Shown piece after piece: positions 17,425 through 25,686 of a DNA stretch of 32,051 bases (positions within the stretch are counted from its first letter, which is position 1; every line of letters begins with the position of its first letter). The notes under the pieces were generated by a model. That model worked only from the letters and a program-made list of their open reading frames with translations, was not told where the DNA came from and made no database searches. This DNA comes from Candidatus Gribaldobacteria bacterium (GTDB lineage Bacteria; Patescibacteriota; Minisyncoccia; Minisyncoccales; CG1-02-41-26). The position numbers and the translations under genes were made by a program. Where the stretch lies: NCBI GenBank assembly GCA_026396705.1, contig JAPLWE010000040.1, positions 1-32,051 on the forward strand, written 5' to 3'.

Positions 17425-18756
17425 ATGCCATATCTTGCCAAAACTGATCCTCAAATAGCCAATATTATTAAAGCTGAAGAAAAACGCCAAGCGCAAACTT
17501 TAATGATGATTCCTTCAGAAAATCACACTTCGCAAGCTGTGCGGGAAGTGGTCGGCTCTTTATTGCAAGATAAGTATTGCGAGGGCTACCCTTTTAAGCG
17601 TTATTATCAGGGGCAAGAAAACTACGATAAGATAGAAGAGTTGTGCCGAGAGAGAGTTAGAAAGTGTTTTGGTGTGCCTTATTGCAATGTTCAAGCTTTG
17701 TCGGGTTCACCCGCTAACTTGGCGGTGTATTTTGCTTTGTTGAAGCCCGGCGATAAAATTATGGGCTTGGCTATGGATCAAGGCGGGCACATTACTCACG
17801 GCTTGAAAGTTAATGTTTCAGGCACTTTTTTTGATAGTGTTTTTTACTATGTTAATGAGCAAGGACTGATTGATTATGACGCCCTTGAAGAAATTGCCTT
17901 AAAAGAAAAACCAAAAATACTGATTGCCGGCATCACTGCCTATCCTTTGGCTTTGGATTTTAAGCGATTTTCGCAAATCGCTGAAAAATGTGGCGCTTTA
18001 TTGATGGCTGATATGTCGCATGTGGCGGGATTAATTTTAGCTAAAGTTTATCCCGATCCAATGCCTTATTGCCATATTATCACTGCCACTACTCACAAAA
18101 CATTGCGAGGGCCACGGGGCGCTTTAATTATGGTTACTGACAAAGGATTAAAAGCTGATCAGCAAATGGGCGACAAAATTGACAAAGCTGTTTTCCCGGG
18201 CTTGCAGGGCGGCCCGCACGAAAATAATATTGCGGGCATTGCGGTGGCCTTAAAAGAAGCGCAAAAGCCATCATTTATTAAATATGGCCAGCAAGTAATT
18301 AAAAATGCCGCTTATTTGGCTGAATGCTTGAAAAAGAGCGGGCTTAAGCTTTGCGCTGGCGGCACCAACACTCATTTGCTGGTAATTGATTTGCAAGAAT
18401 TTAAGATTTCGGGTAATTTAATTGCTGAAGCCTTAGAGCAAGGCGGCATTGTGGCCAACCGCAACGCCGTGCCTTACGATCCCAACCCGCCGTTTTATCC
18501 TTCAGGCATTCGTTTGGGCACCCCAGCCATCACCAGTAGGGGCATGAAAGAAAAAGAAATGAAATTTATCGCTGGCCTGATAGTTGAAATTATTGATGAT
18601 ATTGTTAAGATTAAAAAAAATCTTCAGCTTGGCTTGGAAGATGAGAAAAAGAAAGACACTCGTAATAAAATTATCGCTCAAAGTTTGGTAGTGAAAAAAT
18701 CCAGCCAAAAAGTGAAACAGCTTTGCCTCAAATTTCCTTTGCCTAAAAGTTATTAA
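17425..18756 (+). CDS. glyA: serine hydroxymethyltransferase
   Basis: A 443-residue PLP enzyme that interconverts serine plus tetrahydrofolate with glycine plus methylene-tetrahydrofolate. The start has MMIPSENHTSQAVREVVGS; YCEGYPFKRYYQGQENYDKIE is the conserved substrate loop; and the PLP-binding Lys lies in ATTHKTLRGPRG. GGTNTHLLVIDL and SGIRLGTPAITSRGM close the fold. It supplies one-carbon units, including the methylene-tetrahydrofolate used by ThyX encoded at 27462. It starts 12 bases after the four-Cys protein and ends 5 bases before ychF, with no Shine-Dalgarno at either place. Confidence 0.97.
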   Translation: MPYLAKTDPQIANIIKAEEKRQAQTLMMIPSENHTSQAVREVVGSLLQDKYCEGYPFKRYYQGQENYDKIEELCRERVRKCFGVPYCNVQALSGSPANLAVYFALLKPGDKIMGLAMDQGGHITHGLKVNVSGTFFDSVFYYVNEQGLIDYDALEEIALKEKPKILIAGITAYPLALDFKRFSQIAEKCGALLMADMSHVAGLILAKVYPDPMPYCHIITATTHKTLRGPRGALIMVTDKGLKADQQMGDKIDKAVFPGLQGGPHENNIAGIAVALKEAQKPSFIKYGQQVIKNAAYLAECLKKSGLKLCAGGTNTHLLVIDLQEFKISGNLIAEALEQGGIVANRNAVPYDPNPPFYPSGIRLGTPAITSRGMKEKEMKFIAGLIVEIIDDIVKIKKNLQLGLEDEKKKDTRNKIIAQSLVVKKSSQKVKQLCLKFPLPKSY

Positions 18757-18761
18757 AACAT

Positions 18762-19829
18762 ATGAAATTAAGTATTGGTATTGTTGGCTTGCCTAATGTG
18801 GGCAAGTCAACTTTGTTTCAAACAATTACTAAAAAAGAAGTGCCCAGGGAAAACTACCCTTTTTGCACTATTGACCCCAATGTGGGCGTGGTGGCCGTGC
18901 CTGATGAGCGGGTAGAGAGGTTAGCCGAACTTACTCGCTCGGCTAAGAAAATTTACGCCACTATTGATTTTGTGGATATTGCTGGCTTGGTGAAGGGGGC
19001 TAGCCAGGGGGAGGGCTTGGGCAATCAGTTTTTGGCGCATATTCGAGAAACCAATGCTATTATTTATGTGCTACGAGCCTTTGCCAATGAAAATATTATC
19101 AACACGCAAGAAACTATTGATATTTTGCGCGATAAGGAAATTTTAGACACCGAACTAATCTTGAAGGATTTAGATACCATAGAGAAACGGCTAGTTTCTT
19201 CGGAAAAGGAAGCCAAAATAGGCAAAAAAGAAGCCATCAAAGAAGTAGCTGTTTTGCAAAAGGCCAAAGAATTGCTAGACAAGGGAATTGTTTTGAGCGA
19301 ATCCAATCTCATTGATGAAGAAAAAGAAATCTTAAAAAACACTTGCTTGCTTACCTTAAAGAATCGTCTTTATTTGTTTAACGGCGCTGAAAACGATATA
19401 TCAGCAGAAGTTAAAAATACTTTTGAAAAAAATAATTGGCCATATTTAGTTCTAGATATTTTAACCGAGTTTGAGGCAGTGGATATGACAGAGGATGAAC
19501 GATTGTCATTTGGCTTGCCAATAGAATCTGGCTTGAAAACTTTAATTAAAAAATGCTATGAAATTTTGGGCTTGCTCACTTTTCTAACCACCGGCCCGGA
19601 TGAAACAAGGGCTTGGACAATTAAAAAGGGAGATAAAGCCCCGCAAGCCGGTGGCGCTATTCATAGTGACTTTGAAGAGCTTTTTATTAAAGCGGAAGTG
19701 ATCAACTGGCAGGATTTACTCAATTCGGGCGGTTTTGCGAGAGCTCGCGAAAAAGGTCTCATTCGCACTGAAGGCAAAGAATACATAGTCCAAGACGGCG
19801 ATGTTATTGAAATAAAGTCTGGTAGATAA
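18762..19829 (+). CDS. ychF: ribosome-associated ATPase YchF
   Basis: A 355-residue protein of the Obg/OLA1 class, close to the usual 363. The P-loop GLPNVGKS is at residues 9-16; the next switch is ENYPFCTIDPNVGVVAVPD; and DIAGLVKGASQGEGLGNQFL is the G3 region. The C-terminal TGS-like domain holds FLTTGPDETRAWTIKKGDKA and HSDFEELFIKAEV. YchF binds the 70S ribosome and prefers ATP to GTP. It lies between glyA and a GrpB-family gene with gaps of 5 and 7 bases, so it is part of one operon. Confidence 0.96.
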   Translation: MKLSIGIVGLPNVGKSTLFQTITKKEVPRENYPFCTIDPNVGVVAVPDERVERLAELTRSAKKIYATIDFVDIAGLVKGASQGEGLGNQFLAHIRETNAIIYVLRAFANENIINTQETIDILRDKEILDTELILKDLDTIEKRLVSSEKEAKIGKKEAIKEVAVLQKAKELLDKGIVLSESNLIDEEKEILKNTCLLTLKNRLYLFNGAENDISAEVKNTFEKNNWPYLVLDILTEFEAVDMTEDERLSFGLPIESGLKTLIKKCYEILGLLTFLTTGPDETRAWTIKKGDKAPQAGGAIHSDFEELFIKAEVINWQDLLNSGGFARAREKGLIRTEGKEYIVQDGDVIEIKSGR

Positions 19830-19836
19830 TCTATCT

Positions 19837-20337
19837 ATGAGTATTATAAAAATTTATCCTTATTATCAAAAGTTTGCCAAGGACTTTGAGAAAAAGAAGC
19901 AAGAGATTATGGCTATTGCCCAAGACGTTGAGGTGCATCATATTGGCAGCACCGCGGTAAGCGGTTTGGGCGGTAAGGGGATTATTGATATGATGATTGG
20001 GGTAAAAGATTGGCAGGGAGTGGAAAAATTGATTGCTGGGCTATGGCAAATTGGTTTTGGGCATATTCATCCCAAGGAGAAGGGTAAAATATTTTTGAGC
20101 AGTGTTAAAGAAAGTAGGCGCGGTGATTTTCATATTCATCTGGTTGTTATTGGCAGTGCCACTTACAGAAATTTTTTAGCGTTTCGTGATTATTTACGGA
20201 AACATCCCGAAGAAGCGGAAAACTATTTTAAGTTAAAACTGGTTTTGCATAAAGAAGCCAAGGGCGAAAGGGCTGTCTATACAAAAATGAAAAATAGCTA
20301 CATCAAAGCAATTTTGAAAAAGGTAAATGAAAAATAA
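19837..20337 (+). CDS. GrpB/UPF0157 family nucleotidyltransferase-fold protein
   Basis: A 166-residue protein of normal length for the family. VHHIGSTAVSGLGGKGIIDM (residues 33-52) contains the GS motif, Lys47 and Asp51 typical of GrpB proteins, and FHIHLVVIGS follows in the second half. The family has the polymerase-beta nucleotidyltransferase fold, sometimes fused to CoaE, but its reaction is not established. It starts 7 bases after ychF. About 100 bases follow before the next cassette, containing a possible -35 TTGACT (20351-20356) with no convincing -10. Confidence 0.88.
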   Translation: MSIIKIYPYYQKFAKDFEKKKQEIMAIAQDVEVHHIGSTAVSGLGGKGIIDMMIGVKDWQGVEKLIAGLWQIGFGHIHPKEKGKIFLSSVKESRRGDFHIHLVVIGSATYRNFLAFRDYLRKHPEEAENYFKLKLVLHKEAKGERAVYTKMKNSYIKAILKKVNEK

Positions 20338-20439
20338 AACATAATTTTAGTTGACTTTTTGGGGTTATTGGTGAAAGATGGGGGCAGAAGTTTTTTATTT
20401 ACAAAATATTCTATTCTTTAATGGAAGGAGGTGAGACTG

Positions 20440-20835
20440 GTGGAACAATCAATCAGGCAGATTATTGGAGAAATTGAGGGCGACCCGAGCTTTATCGCAA
20501 AATTTATTGAGCCCCTCTATCAATCAACTTGTCTTGAGGATCGATATTTTAAGTTGGTTGAGTTGTTGCCTCATAGCTTGTATTGGGATCCGTTTAAGGC
20601 CAGACAATTTATTTTTTATCTGGCTAGCAATTACGGATTGAACTTTGGTGTTTGTGTCTATTATCAGATAGATATGGACGAAGATGGCCGTCAATACTGT
20701 GATATTGATGGTGAAAAAGTGGAATGCCTTTGCGTTATTCCGCAAGGCAGATGTGTCATAAGACAAAAGAAAACGTTCATTCTAGAAGCGGTATCTAGGA
20801 TAAAACAGGAGGAAAGAGAATGCCAAGATCAATAG
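20440..20835 (+). CDS. Cys-rich hypothetical protein, first gene of a Shine-Dalgarno-led cassette
   Basis: 131 residues from GTG 20440. I choose this start because GAAGGAGGTGA (20424-20434) sits at ideal distance before it; the GTG at 20431 overlaps that site. The protein is acidic, with seven Cys (31, 72, 87, 96, 98, 105, 128), four of them in a beta-like stretch that includes QYCDIDGEKVECLCVIPQGR. I recognise no family. It overlaps the next small gene by 16 bases, and the pair ends in a strong terminator, so it forms a self-contained unit between ordinary housekeeping genes. A metal-binding role is possible but unproven. Confidence 0.7.
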   Translation: MEQSIRQIIGEIEGDPSFIAKFIEPLYQSTCLEDRYFKLVELLPHSLYWDPFKARQFIFYLASNYGLNFGVCVYYQIDMDEDGRQYCDIDGEKVECLCVIPQGRCVIRQKKTFILEAVSRIKQEERECQDQ

Positions 20836-21026
20836 AAAAAGGAAAAAACAGGATAAAGGCGGTTAATCTCCCGGGCGTGCCGGGAATTTATCTGAGGGTT
20901 GTTGTTCCAAAAGAACCGCCCCCACCTCCGCCACCAAAACCAGAGCCACCTAAACCAAAACAGAAACCCGAGCCAGTTCGGGAGGCGTCAATGTCTCGAC
21001 CAAGGAGAAATTGGTGGGACCTTTAA
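20820..21026 (+). CDS. 68-residue proline-rich basic protein
   Basis: The ATG at 20820 follows AGGAGG (20807-20812). The N-terminal half (MPRSIEKGKNRIKAVNLPGV, then PGIYLRVVVP) is followed by a run of seven Pro within KEPPPPPPPKPEPPKPK and ends RPRRNWWDL. The Pro/Lys stretch is extended and could span a cell-wall layer or bind a partner, but no signal peptide or membrane span is present. It overlaps the upstream Cys-rich gene by 16 bases, which implies coupled translation. Poly-Pro of this kind normally needs EF-P for efficient translation. Function unknown. Confidence 0.65.
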   Translation: MPRSIEKGKNRIKAVNLPGVPGIYLRVVVPKEPPPPPPPKPEPPKPKQKPEPVREASMSRPRRNWWDL

Positions 21027-21035
21027 GATATTTTA

Positions 21036-21097
21036 GGCCCTAATTCTATTTTGTCTTTATTGAAAATAAGGCATTAGAATTAGGGCCTTGTTTTTTT
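21036..21097 (+). terminator. strong rho-independent terminator
   Basis: The arms GGCCCTAATTCT (21036-21047) and AGAATTAGGGCC (21076-21087) are a perfect 12-bp inverted repeat followed by TTGTTTTTTT. It closes the cassette begun at 20440. Confidence 0.9.
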
Positions 21098-21120
21098 ATT
21101 GCTCGGCAATATAAATTTTA

Positions 21121-21129
21121 TGGTAAGAT
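21121..21129 (+). promoter_or_regulatory. extended -10 box before the DUF192 gene
   Basis: TG-G-TAAGAT (21121-21129) lies 9 bases before the ATG at 21139, which predicts a leader of about 3 bases. An overlapping TAAAAT (21129-21134) is too near the ATG. Confidence 0.45.
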
Positions 21130-21138
21130 AAAATAAAT

Positions 21139-21591
21139 ATGAAGAAGATTTTGTTGATTAAAGCTGGGTTAGTAATAGCAGGCTTGCTGATAACAGCTGG
21201 GCTAATTGGCTATTTTGTAATTTTTCATAATCAGAAAGCCAAGGTTTGTTTTAATGACTTTTGCTGGCAAGCGGAGGTAGCCAATAATCGCTTTACTATT
21301 GCCAAGGGGTTGATGTTCCGTAAAAATCTGATGGAAAATGAAGCTATGCTGTTTATTCTGCCGTATGAGGGGAGTCATTCTTTTTGGATGAAAAACACTT
21401 TAATTCCTTTGGATATTATTTTTCTTGATAAAGATAAGAAAGTGGTAGGCATTGCTAAAGATGCCCAGCCTTGCCTAAGCGATAAATGCCCAAGCTATCG
21501 CAATCAACAGCCTGCCCGATATGTTTTAGAAATTAAGGCTGGCCTATCTGATAAAATTGATTTGGGTATAGGCAGTGAATTGCAATTTTAA
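21139..21591 (+). CDS. membrane-anchored DUF192 protein
   Basis: A 150-residue protein. An N-terminal membrane anchor (residues 9-29, LVIAGLLITAGLIGYFVIF) places the domain outside the cytoplasm. The DUF192 core follows: TIAKGLMFRKNLMENEAMLF, HSFWMKNTLIPLDIIFLD and a Cys-containing loop (PCLSDKCPSY) before ARYVLEIKAG. The function of DUF192 is not established. It has its own extended -10 box and ends one base before the helicase ATG, so it is cotranscribed with that gene. Confidence 0.88.
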   Translation: MKKILLIKAGLVIAGLLITAGLIGYFVIFHNQKAKVCFNDFCWQAEVANNRFTIAKGLMFRKNLMENEAMLFILPYEGSHSFWMKNTLIPLDIIFLDKDKKVVGIAKDAQPCLSDKCPSYRNQQPARYVLEIKAGLSDKIDLGIGSELQF

Positions 21592-21592
21592 T

Positions 21593-24500
21593 ATGGCCAA
21601 AAACTTAAACAATTTAAATAAAGAGCAAAGAGAAGCGGTTTTATTTGGCAGCGGGCCTTTGTTGATTGTGGCTGGGGCGGGCACTGGTAAAACCACAGTG
21701 ATTACCGAGAGGATTGCTGGTTTGATTGAACAAGGATTAGCCAAGCCCGAAGAAATTTTAGCTGTCACTTTCACGGAAAAAGCCGCCGCGGAAATGGAAG
21801 ACCGAGTAGATCGGCTTTTGCCTTTTGGCTATCACGAGCTTTGGATATCAACTTTTCACGCTTTTTGCGAAAGGGTTTTGCGGGAAAACGGCTTGGATAT
21901 TGGCCTGCCCACCAACTTTAAGCTGATTGACACAACAGCGGCTTGGCTTTTAGTGAGGCAAAACTTAGATAAGTTTGCTTTGAATTATTATCGGCCATTG
22001 GGCAATCCGCTAAAATTTATTCACGCTTTGCTCTCTCATTTTTCTCGTTGCAAAGATCAAATGATTTATCCACCAGATTATCTGAAATACGCTGACGAGC
22101 TAAAATCAAACTTAACCGATTTGCCCGAGGGCGCCGAGGTCGAGCGCGTTAAAGAAATAGCTGGCGCTTACCATACTTATCAAAAGATTTTGCTGGACAA
22201 CAGTTTGCTGGATTTTGGCGACCTGATTAACTATTGTTTGCAACTTTTCCAAAAGCGGCCGGCCATTTTAGAAAAATACCGGGCTCGTTTTAAGTATATT
22301 TTGGTGGACGAATTTCAAGACACCAACTGGGCGCAATATGAGCTAATCAAAATTTTAGCCGCACCCAAAAACAATCTGGCTGTCTGCGCCGACGATGACC
22401 AATGTTTGCCGGGTAATGCTCTGGTTGCTGTTAGAGATGGCGAAAAAGAAATTAGAGCCATCAAAAAAGGGGAGGAAGTTTTAACAGCCGTGGGTAAGGG
22501 GCATATTGGTGTCAGCCATGTCAATAAAGTATTCAAGCGGCAGAAGAAAGCGCGTTTGCTAACTATCAAAACCAAAAGTGGCCTTCAGGTTCAGGCTACG
22601 GACAATCACAAGATGTTTTGTTTTGTGCCTCAAGTCCATAAAAATCATCAGTATTGTTATGTTTATTTAATGCATCGACAAGGATTGGGTTGGAGGATGG
22701 GTACTACTAATGATTTAATTAGCAGAACGAGATTGGAGCGTTCGGTTGATAAGATTTTGGCGGTGAAAGCGTTCAAAACAGAAATTGAGGCTCGCTATTA
22801 TGAAACATTGTGGTCGTTGAAATATGGAATCCCAACCAGTTGTTTCCAGGCGAGAGAAAATATTGTTATTCAAGGTGATTTATTAATAAAGCTGTATCAA
22901 GATTTAGCCGTTGAAAATAATGCGCAAAGAATGGCTAAGGATTTGAATATTGATTTAGATTCGCATCATTTTTGCTTGGAAGCGGTGACGCGAGGCAATA
23001 AAATTAGGATTAAGATTAACCTGCGTATGTGCCATCGCAACTATCGTAGCAAAGATCATATTAGGATAAAGAAAGAATTACTTTTAAATCCTTTGATAAA
23101 ACATTATTTAAGCATTGAGACTTCAGATTCAAACACTATATCTAAGCTGACAAAGGCAGGTTTTCATCTTAAAAAGGCCAAAAAGGGCATGGTGCTGAAA
23201 CTAGAACATCAGGATTTGCAAGAGTTGGGCAAAATAGTTCAACATTTACAGAAATTAACTGGCGGGATTGTTGAAATAAAGTTTAATCTGGCTTTAAAAA
23301 ATTCTTTGACAGGAAATGAAAACAGACAACGAAGTTTTCCAGCTATTTTGATGCCGGCTAAAAATTTGGTTTTAGGCCATTATCTACCCATTAAGGCAGG
23401 CCGTGAAATTATTTATGACGAAATCGTTGATATTAGAGAAGAGGAAAAGAATATAATTGTTTATGATTTAGAAATAGACAAAACTCATAACTTTTTCGCC
23501 AATGGGGTAGTGGTGCATAATTCCATTTATAAATTTCGCGGGGCTTCGGTGAGCAATATTACCCAGTTTAAGCAGGATTTTCCTAAGGTTAAAGAAATCT
23601 TTTTGGTGAAAAATTATCGCTCCAGCCAGAATATTTTAGATTTGGCTTATAATTTTATTCAGGCCAACAATCCCAATCGCTTAGAGTTCATTTCAGGCAT
23701 TAACAAAAAGCTCATCGCGCAAAAAGAAGCCTCTGGCATAGTGGAGCATTTGCATTTCAAAACATTGGGTGGCGAGACCTCGGGGGTTGTTCAGAAAATC
23801 GCGCAAATTTTACAAAAAAATAAAGATGTTGGTTTTAATGATTTTGCTGTTTTAGCCAGATCCAACGACACCGCCAACTCTTTCGCGCGCGCTTTTGAAA
23901 GAGCTAACTTGCCTTATCAGTTTTTAGCTTCGCAAGGCCTTTATTTCAAGCCAGTGATTATGGACATCATTGCTTACTTGAAACTGCTGGATAATTATCA
24001 TGAAAGCTCGGCGATGTTTCGCGTGTTAAGCTGGCCATCATGGCAGATATCGCCTGATGACTTGATGCGTTTGACGCATTTCAGCCACCAAAAAGCCCAG
24101 TCGCTTTTTGAGACGGTTTCTAGCTTTGCCTTAGTCAAAGGGCTTACTCCCAAAACCGCTTCCAGCCTGAATAGTTTTTTGGCTTTGATTAAAAAGCATA
24201 CAGCTTTATCTAGGGATAAAAATATCTCGGAAATTTTTATTGCTTTGCTGGAGGACTCAGGCTACTTGAAAAAATTAACCACCACTGAAAACAGGGAGGA
24301 GCTAGATTACTTGGCGCAGTTTTATAAAAGAATCAAAGATTTCGAACAGGCCAATCCTGACAGCTCGCTTAAAAATTTTATGGCCCAGCTTAATTTGGAG
24401 CTGGAGTCAGACGAGCAAGGCAAGCTGGCCTTTGATCCGGATCAAGGTCCGGACTTAATTAAAATAATGACCATTCACGGAGCTAAGGGCTTGGAGTTTA

Positions 24501-25639
24501 AGTATGTCTTTATGGGCGGTATGGTTGACCGTCGGTTTCCTTCAAGCGAGCGCAATGACCCCATTGAAATACCAGCCCAGTTAATTAAAGAGAAACTGCC
24601 CGAGGGTGATATGCACTTGCAAGAAGAGCGACGGCTTTGTTATGTGGCCATTACTCGTGCCAAACAAGGATTATTTTTTACATCAGCTGACGATTACGGG
24701 GGGCTAAGAAAAAAGAAAATTTCTTTGTTTTTAACGGAAATGGGTTTTGGTCAGCTAAAATATTTTGCCAAAAGCGGATCGGCTGGTTTTATTGAGCCCA
24801 AAATTAAAATCAAAAAGAAAGCGCCAGTTGTTATTCTGCCCGAGCACTTTTCTTACACTCAATTAGCCGCTTTTGACACTTGCCCTTATCAGTATAAATT
24901 AGCGCATATTTTGAAAGTGCCAGTGCGGGGCAGGCCATCGTTTACTTTTGGCCGAGCTATGCACAACACGCTTTATGAATTTTTACAAACACTTAATCAA
25001 GTTAATTCTAAAAAACAAAACAATCTTTTTGGCGCGACGAATTCGGCCAAGCCACCAGCCATAGCCATTAGCGAGGCCGAACTGCTCAAAATTTACGAAA
25101 GCCAATGGCTTAACGAGTGGTTTGATAGCAAAAAACAAGAGCAGGATTATTATCAAGCGGGCAAGAAAATGTTAAAAGATTTTTACCAAAATTTTTCTAA
25201 AGAACAGCCCCAAATTTTCCAATATCAAGGCCAGCCAGCCTTAGAAGTTGAGTTTAAGCTAAAAATAAAAGACATCACCTTGAAAGGTAAAATTGATCGT
25301 ATCGATCAGGTGGCGGGCGGGGTTCGTTTGCTGGACTACAAAACGGGAGAGAGCAAAGAAAAAATAACCAAAGAAAACAAAATCCAGCTTTTGCTTTATC
25401 AAATAGCCGCCGAAGAATCTTTAGGATTAAAACCAGTAGAGCTTGGCTATTATTATCTTAGCGAGGGAGAAATGATTTCGTTTTTGGGCGCTGAAAAAGA
25501 AAAAGATGATCTTAAGGTAAAAATCATTGAACAAGTTGAACAAATCAAAACCAGCGACTTCACCGCCAAACCCGGCTGGCATTGCCAGTTCTGCGACTTC
25601 AAAAGCATCTGCGAATTCGCCAGCAAAAATAATGGTTGA
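21593..25639 (+). CDS. UvrD/PcrA-like SF1 helicase fused to a RecB/Cas4-like Fe-S nuclease, interrupted by an intein
   Basis: A 1348-residue precursor; 975 residues remain without the intein. I start at ATG 21593; an upstream TTG at 21575 lies within the previous gene. Motifs: Q motif LNKEQREAV, Walker A GAGTGKT (28-34), AVTFTEKAAAEM, Walker B ILVDEFQDTN (around 236-244), motif III DDDQ-SIYKFRGA (split by the intein after Gln270), MTIHGAKGLEFKYVF and RRLCYVAITRAKQ. The C-terminal PD-(D/E)XK domain has GKIDRIDQ and LLDYKTG; a Cys in FDTCPYQYKL and three in CQFCDFKSIC are placed for a 4Fe-4S cluster, as in AddB, AdnB and Cas4. It probably unwinds and trims DNA ends in repair or recombination. 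It is cotranscribed with the DUF192 gene. Confidence 0.93.
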   Translation: MAKNLNNLNKEQREAVLFGSGPLLIVAGAGTGKTTVITERIAGLIEQGLAKPEEILAVTFTEKAAAEMEDRVDRLLPFGYHELWISTFHAFCERVLRENGLDIGLPTNFKLIDTTAAWLLVRQNLDKFALNYYRPLGNPLKFIHALLSHFSRCKDQMIYPPDYLKYADELKSNLTDLPEGAEVERVKEIAGAYHTYQKILLDNSLLDFGDLINYCLQLFQKRPAILEKYRARFKYILVDEFQDTNWAQYELIKILAAPKNNLAVCADDDQCLPGNALVAVRDGEKEIRAIKKGEEVLTAVGKGHIGVSHVNKVFKRQKKARLLTIKTKSGLQVQATDNHKMFCFVPQVHKNHQYCYVYLMHRQGLGWRMGTTNDLISRTRLERSVDKILAVKAFKTEIEARYYETLWSLKYGIPTSCFQARENIVIQGDLLIKLYQDLAVENNAQRMAKDLNIDLDSHHFCLEAVTRGNKIRIKINLRMCHRNYRSKDHIRIKKELLLNPLIKHYLSIETSDSNTISKLTKAGFHLKKAKKGMVLKLEHQDLQELGKIVQHLQKLTGGIVEIKFNLALKNSLTGNENRQRSFPAILMPAKNLVLGHYLPIKAGREIIYDEIVDIREEEKNIIVYDLEIDKTHNFFANGVVVHNSIYKFRGASVSNITQFKQDFPKVKEIFLVKNYRSSQNILDLAYNFIQANNPNRLEFISGINKKLIAQKEASGIVEHLHFKTLGGETSGVVQKIAQILQKNKDVGFNDFAVLARSNDTANSFARAFERANLPYQFLASQGLYFKPVIMDIIAYLKLLDNYHESSAMFRVLSWPSWQISPDDLMRLTHFSHQKAQSLFETVSSFALVKGLTPKTASSLNSFLALIKKHTALSRDKNISEIFIALLEDSGYLKKLTTTENREELDYLAQFYKRIKDFEQANPDSSLKNFMAQLNLELESDEQGKLAFDPDQGPDLIKIMTIHGAKGLEFKYVFMGGMVDRRFPSSERNDPIEIPAQLIKEKLPEGDMHLQEERRLCYVAITRAKQGLFFTSADDYGGLRKKKISLFLTEMGFGQLKYFAKSGSAGFIEPKIKIKKKAPVVILPEHFSYTQLAAFDTCPYQYKLAHILKVPVRGRPSFTFGRAMHNTLYEFLQTLNQVNSKKQNNLFGATNSAKPPAIAISEAELLKIYESQWLNEWFDSKKQEQDYYQAGKKMLKDFYQNFSKEQPQIFQYQGQPALEVEFKLKIKDITLKGKIDRIDQVAGGVRLLDYKTGESKEKITKENKIQLLLYQIAAEESLGLKPVELGYYYLSEGEMISFLGAEKEKDDLKVKIIEQVEQIKTSDFTAKPGWHCQFCDFKSICEFASKNNG
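22403..23521 (+). mobile_element. intein in helicase motif III, with GIY-YIG-like insert
   Basis: 373 residues (precursor 271-643). It begins with Cys (CLPGNALVAVRDGEKEIRAI, block A), has block B QATDNHKMF (Thr66, His69), and ends with block F VYDLEIDKTHNFFANGVVVHN, i.e. His-Asn followed by extein Ser. All residues needed for class 1 splicing are present, and removing it restores DDDQSIYKFRGA exactly. The middle has YVYLM (86-90), WRMGTTND (97-104), Arg108/Arg110 and EARYYETLWSLKYG (129-142), a pattern like a GIY-YIG endonuclease rather than the usual LAGLIDADG. The remaining basic region (about 160-330) is unassigned. The splice junctions are sure; the nuclease class is inference. Confidence 0.92.
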
Positions 25640-25669
25640 GCAAAGGCAGTTTTGTTTCGTGGTTTTTTG

Positions 25670-25678
25670 TGCTAAAAT
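25670..25678 (+). promoter_or_regulatory. extended -10 promoter of the MntA-HepT operon
   Basis: TG-C-TAAAAT lies 8 bases before the ATG at 25687, giving a predicted leader of 0-2 bases. It sits 30 bases after the helicase stop, so the toxin-antitoxin pair can be transcribed on its own. Confidence 0.6.
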
Positions 25679-25686
25679 AGCAGTGT

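Noticed and set aside
22640-22700. A separate gene inside the helicase
   Set aside because: The frame is continuous with the helicase and bounded by intein splice motifs, so it is an in-frame intein, not an inserted gene.
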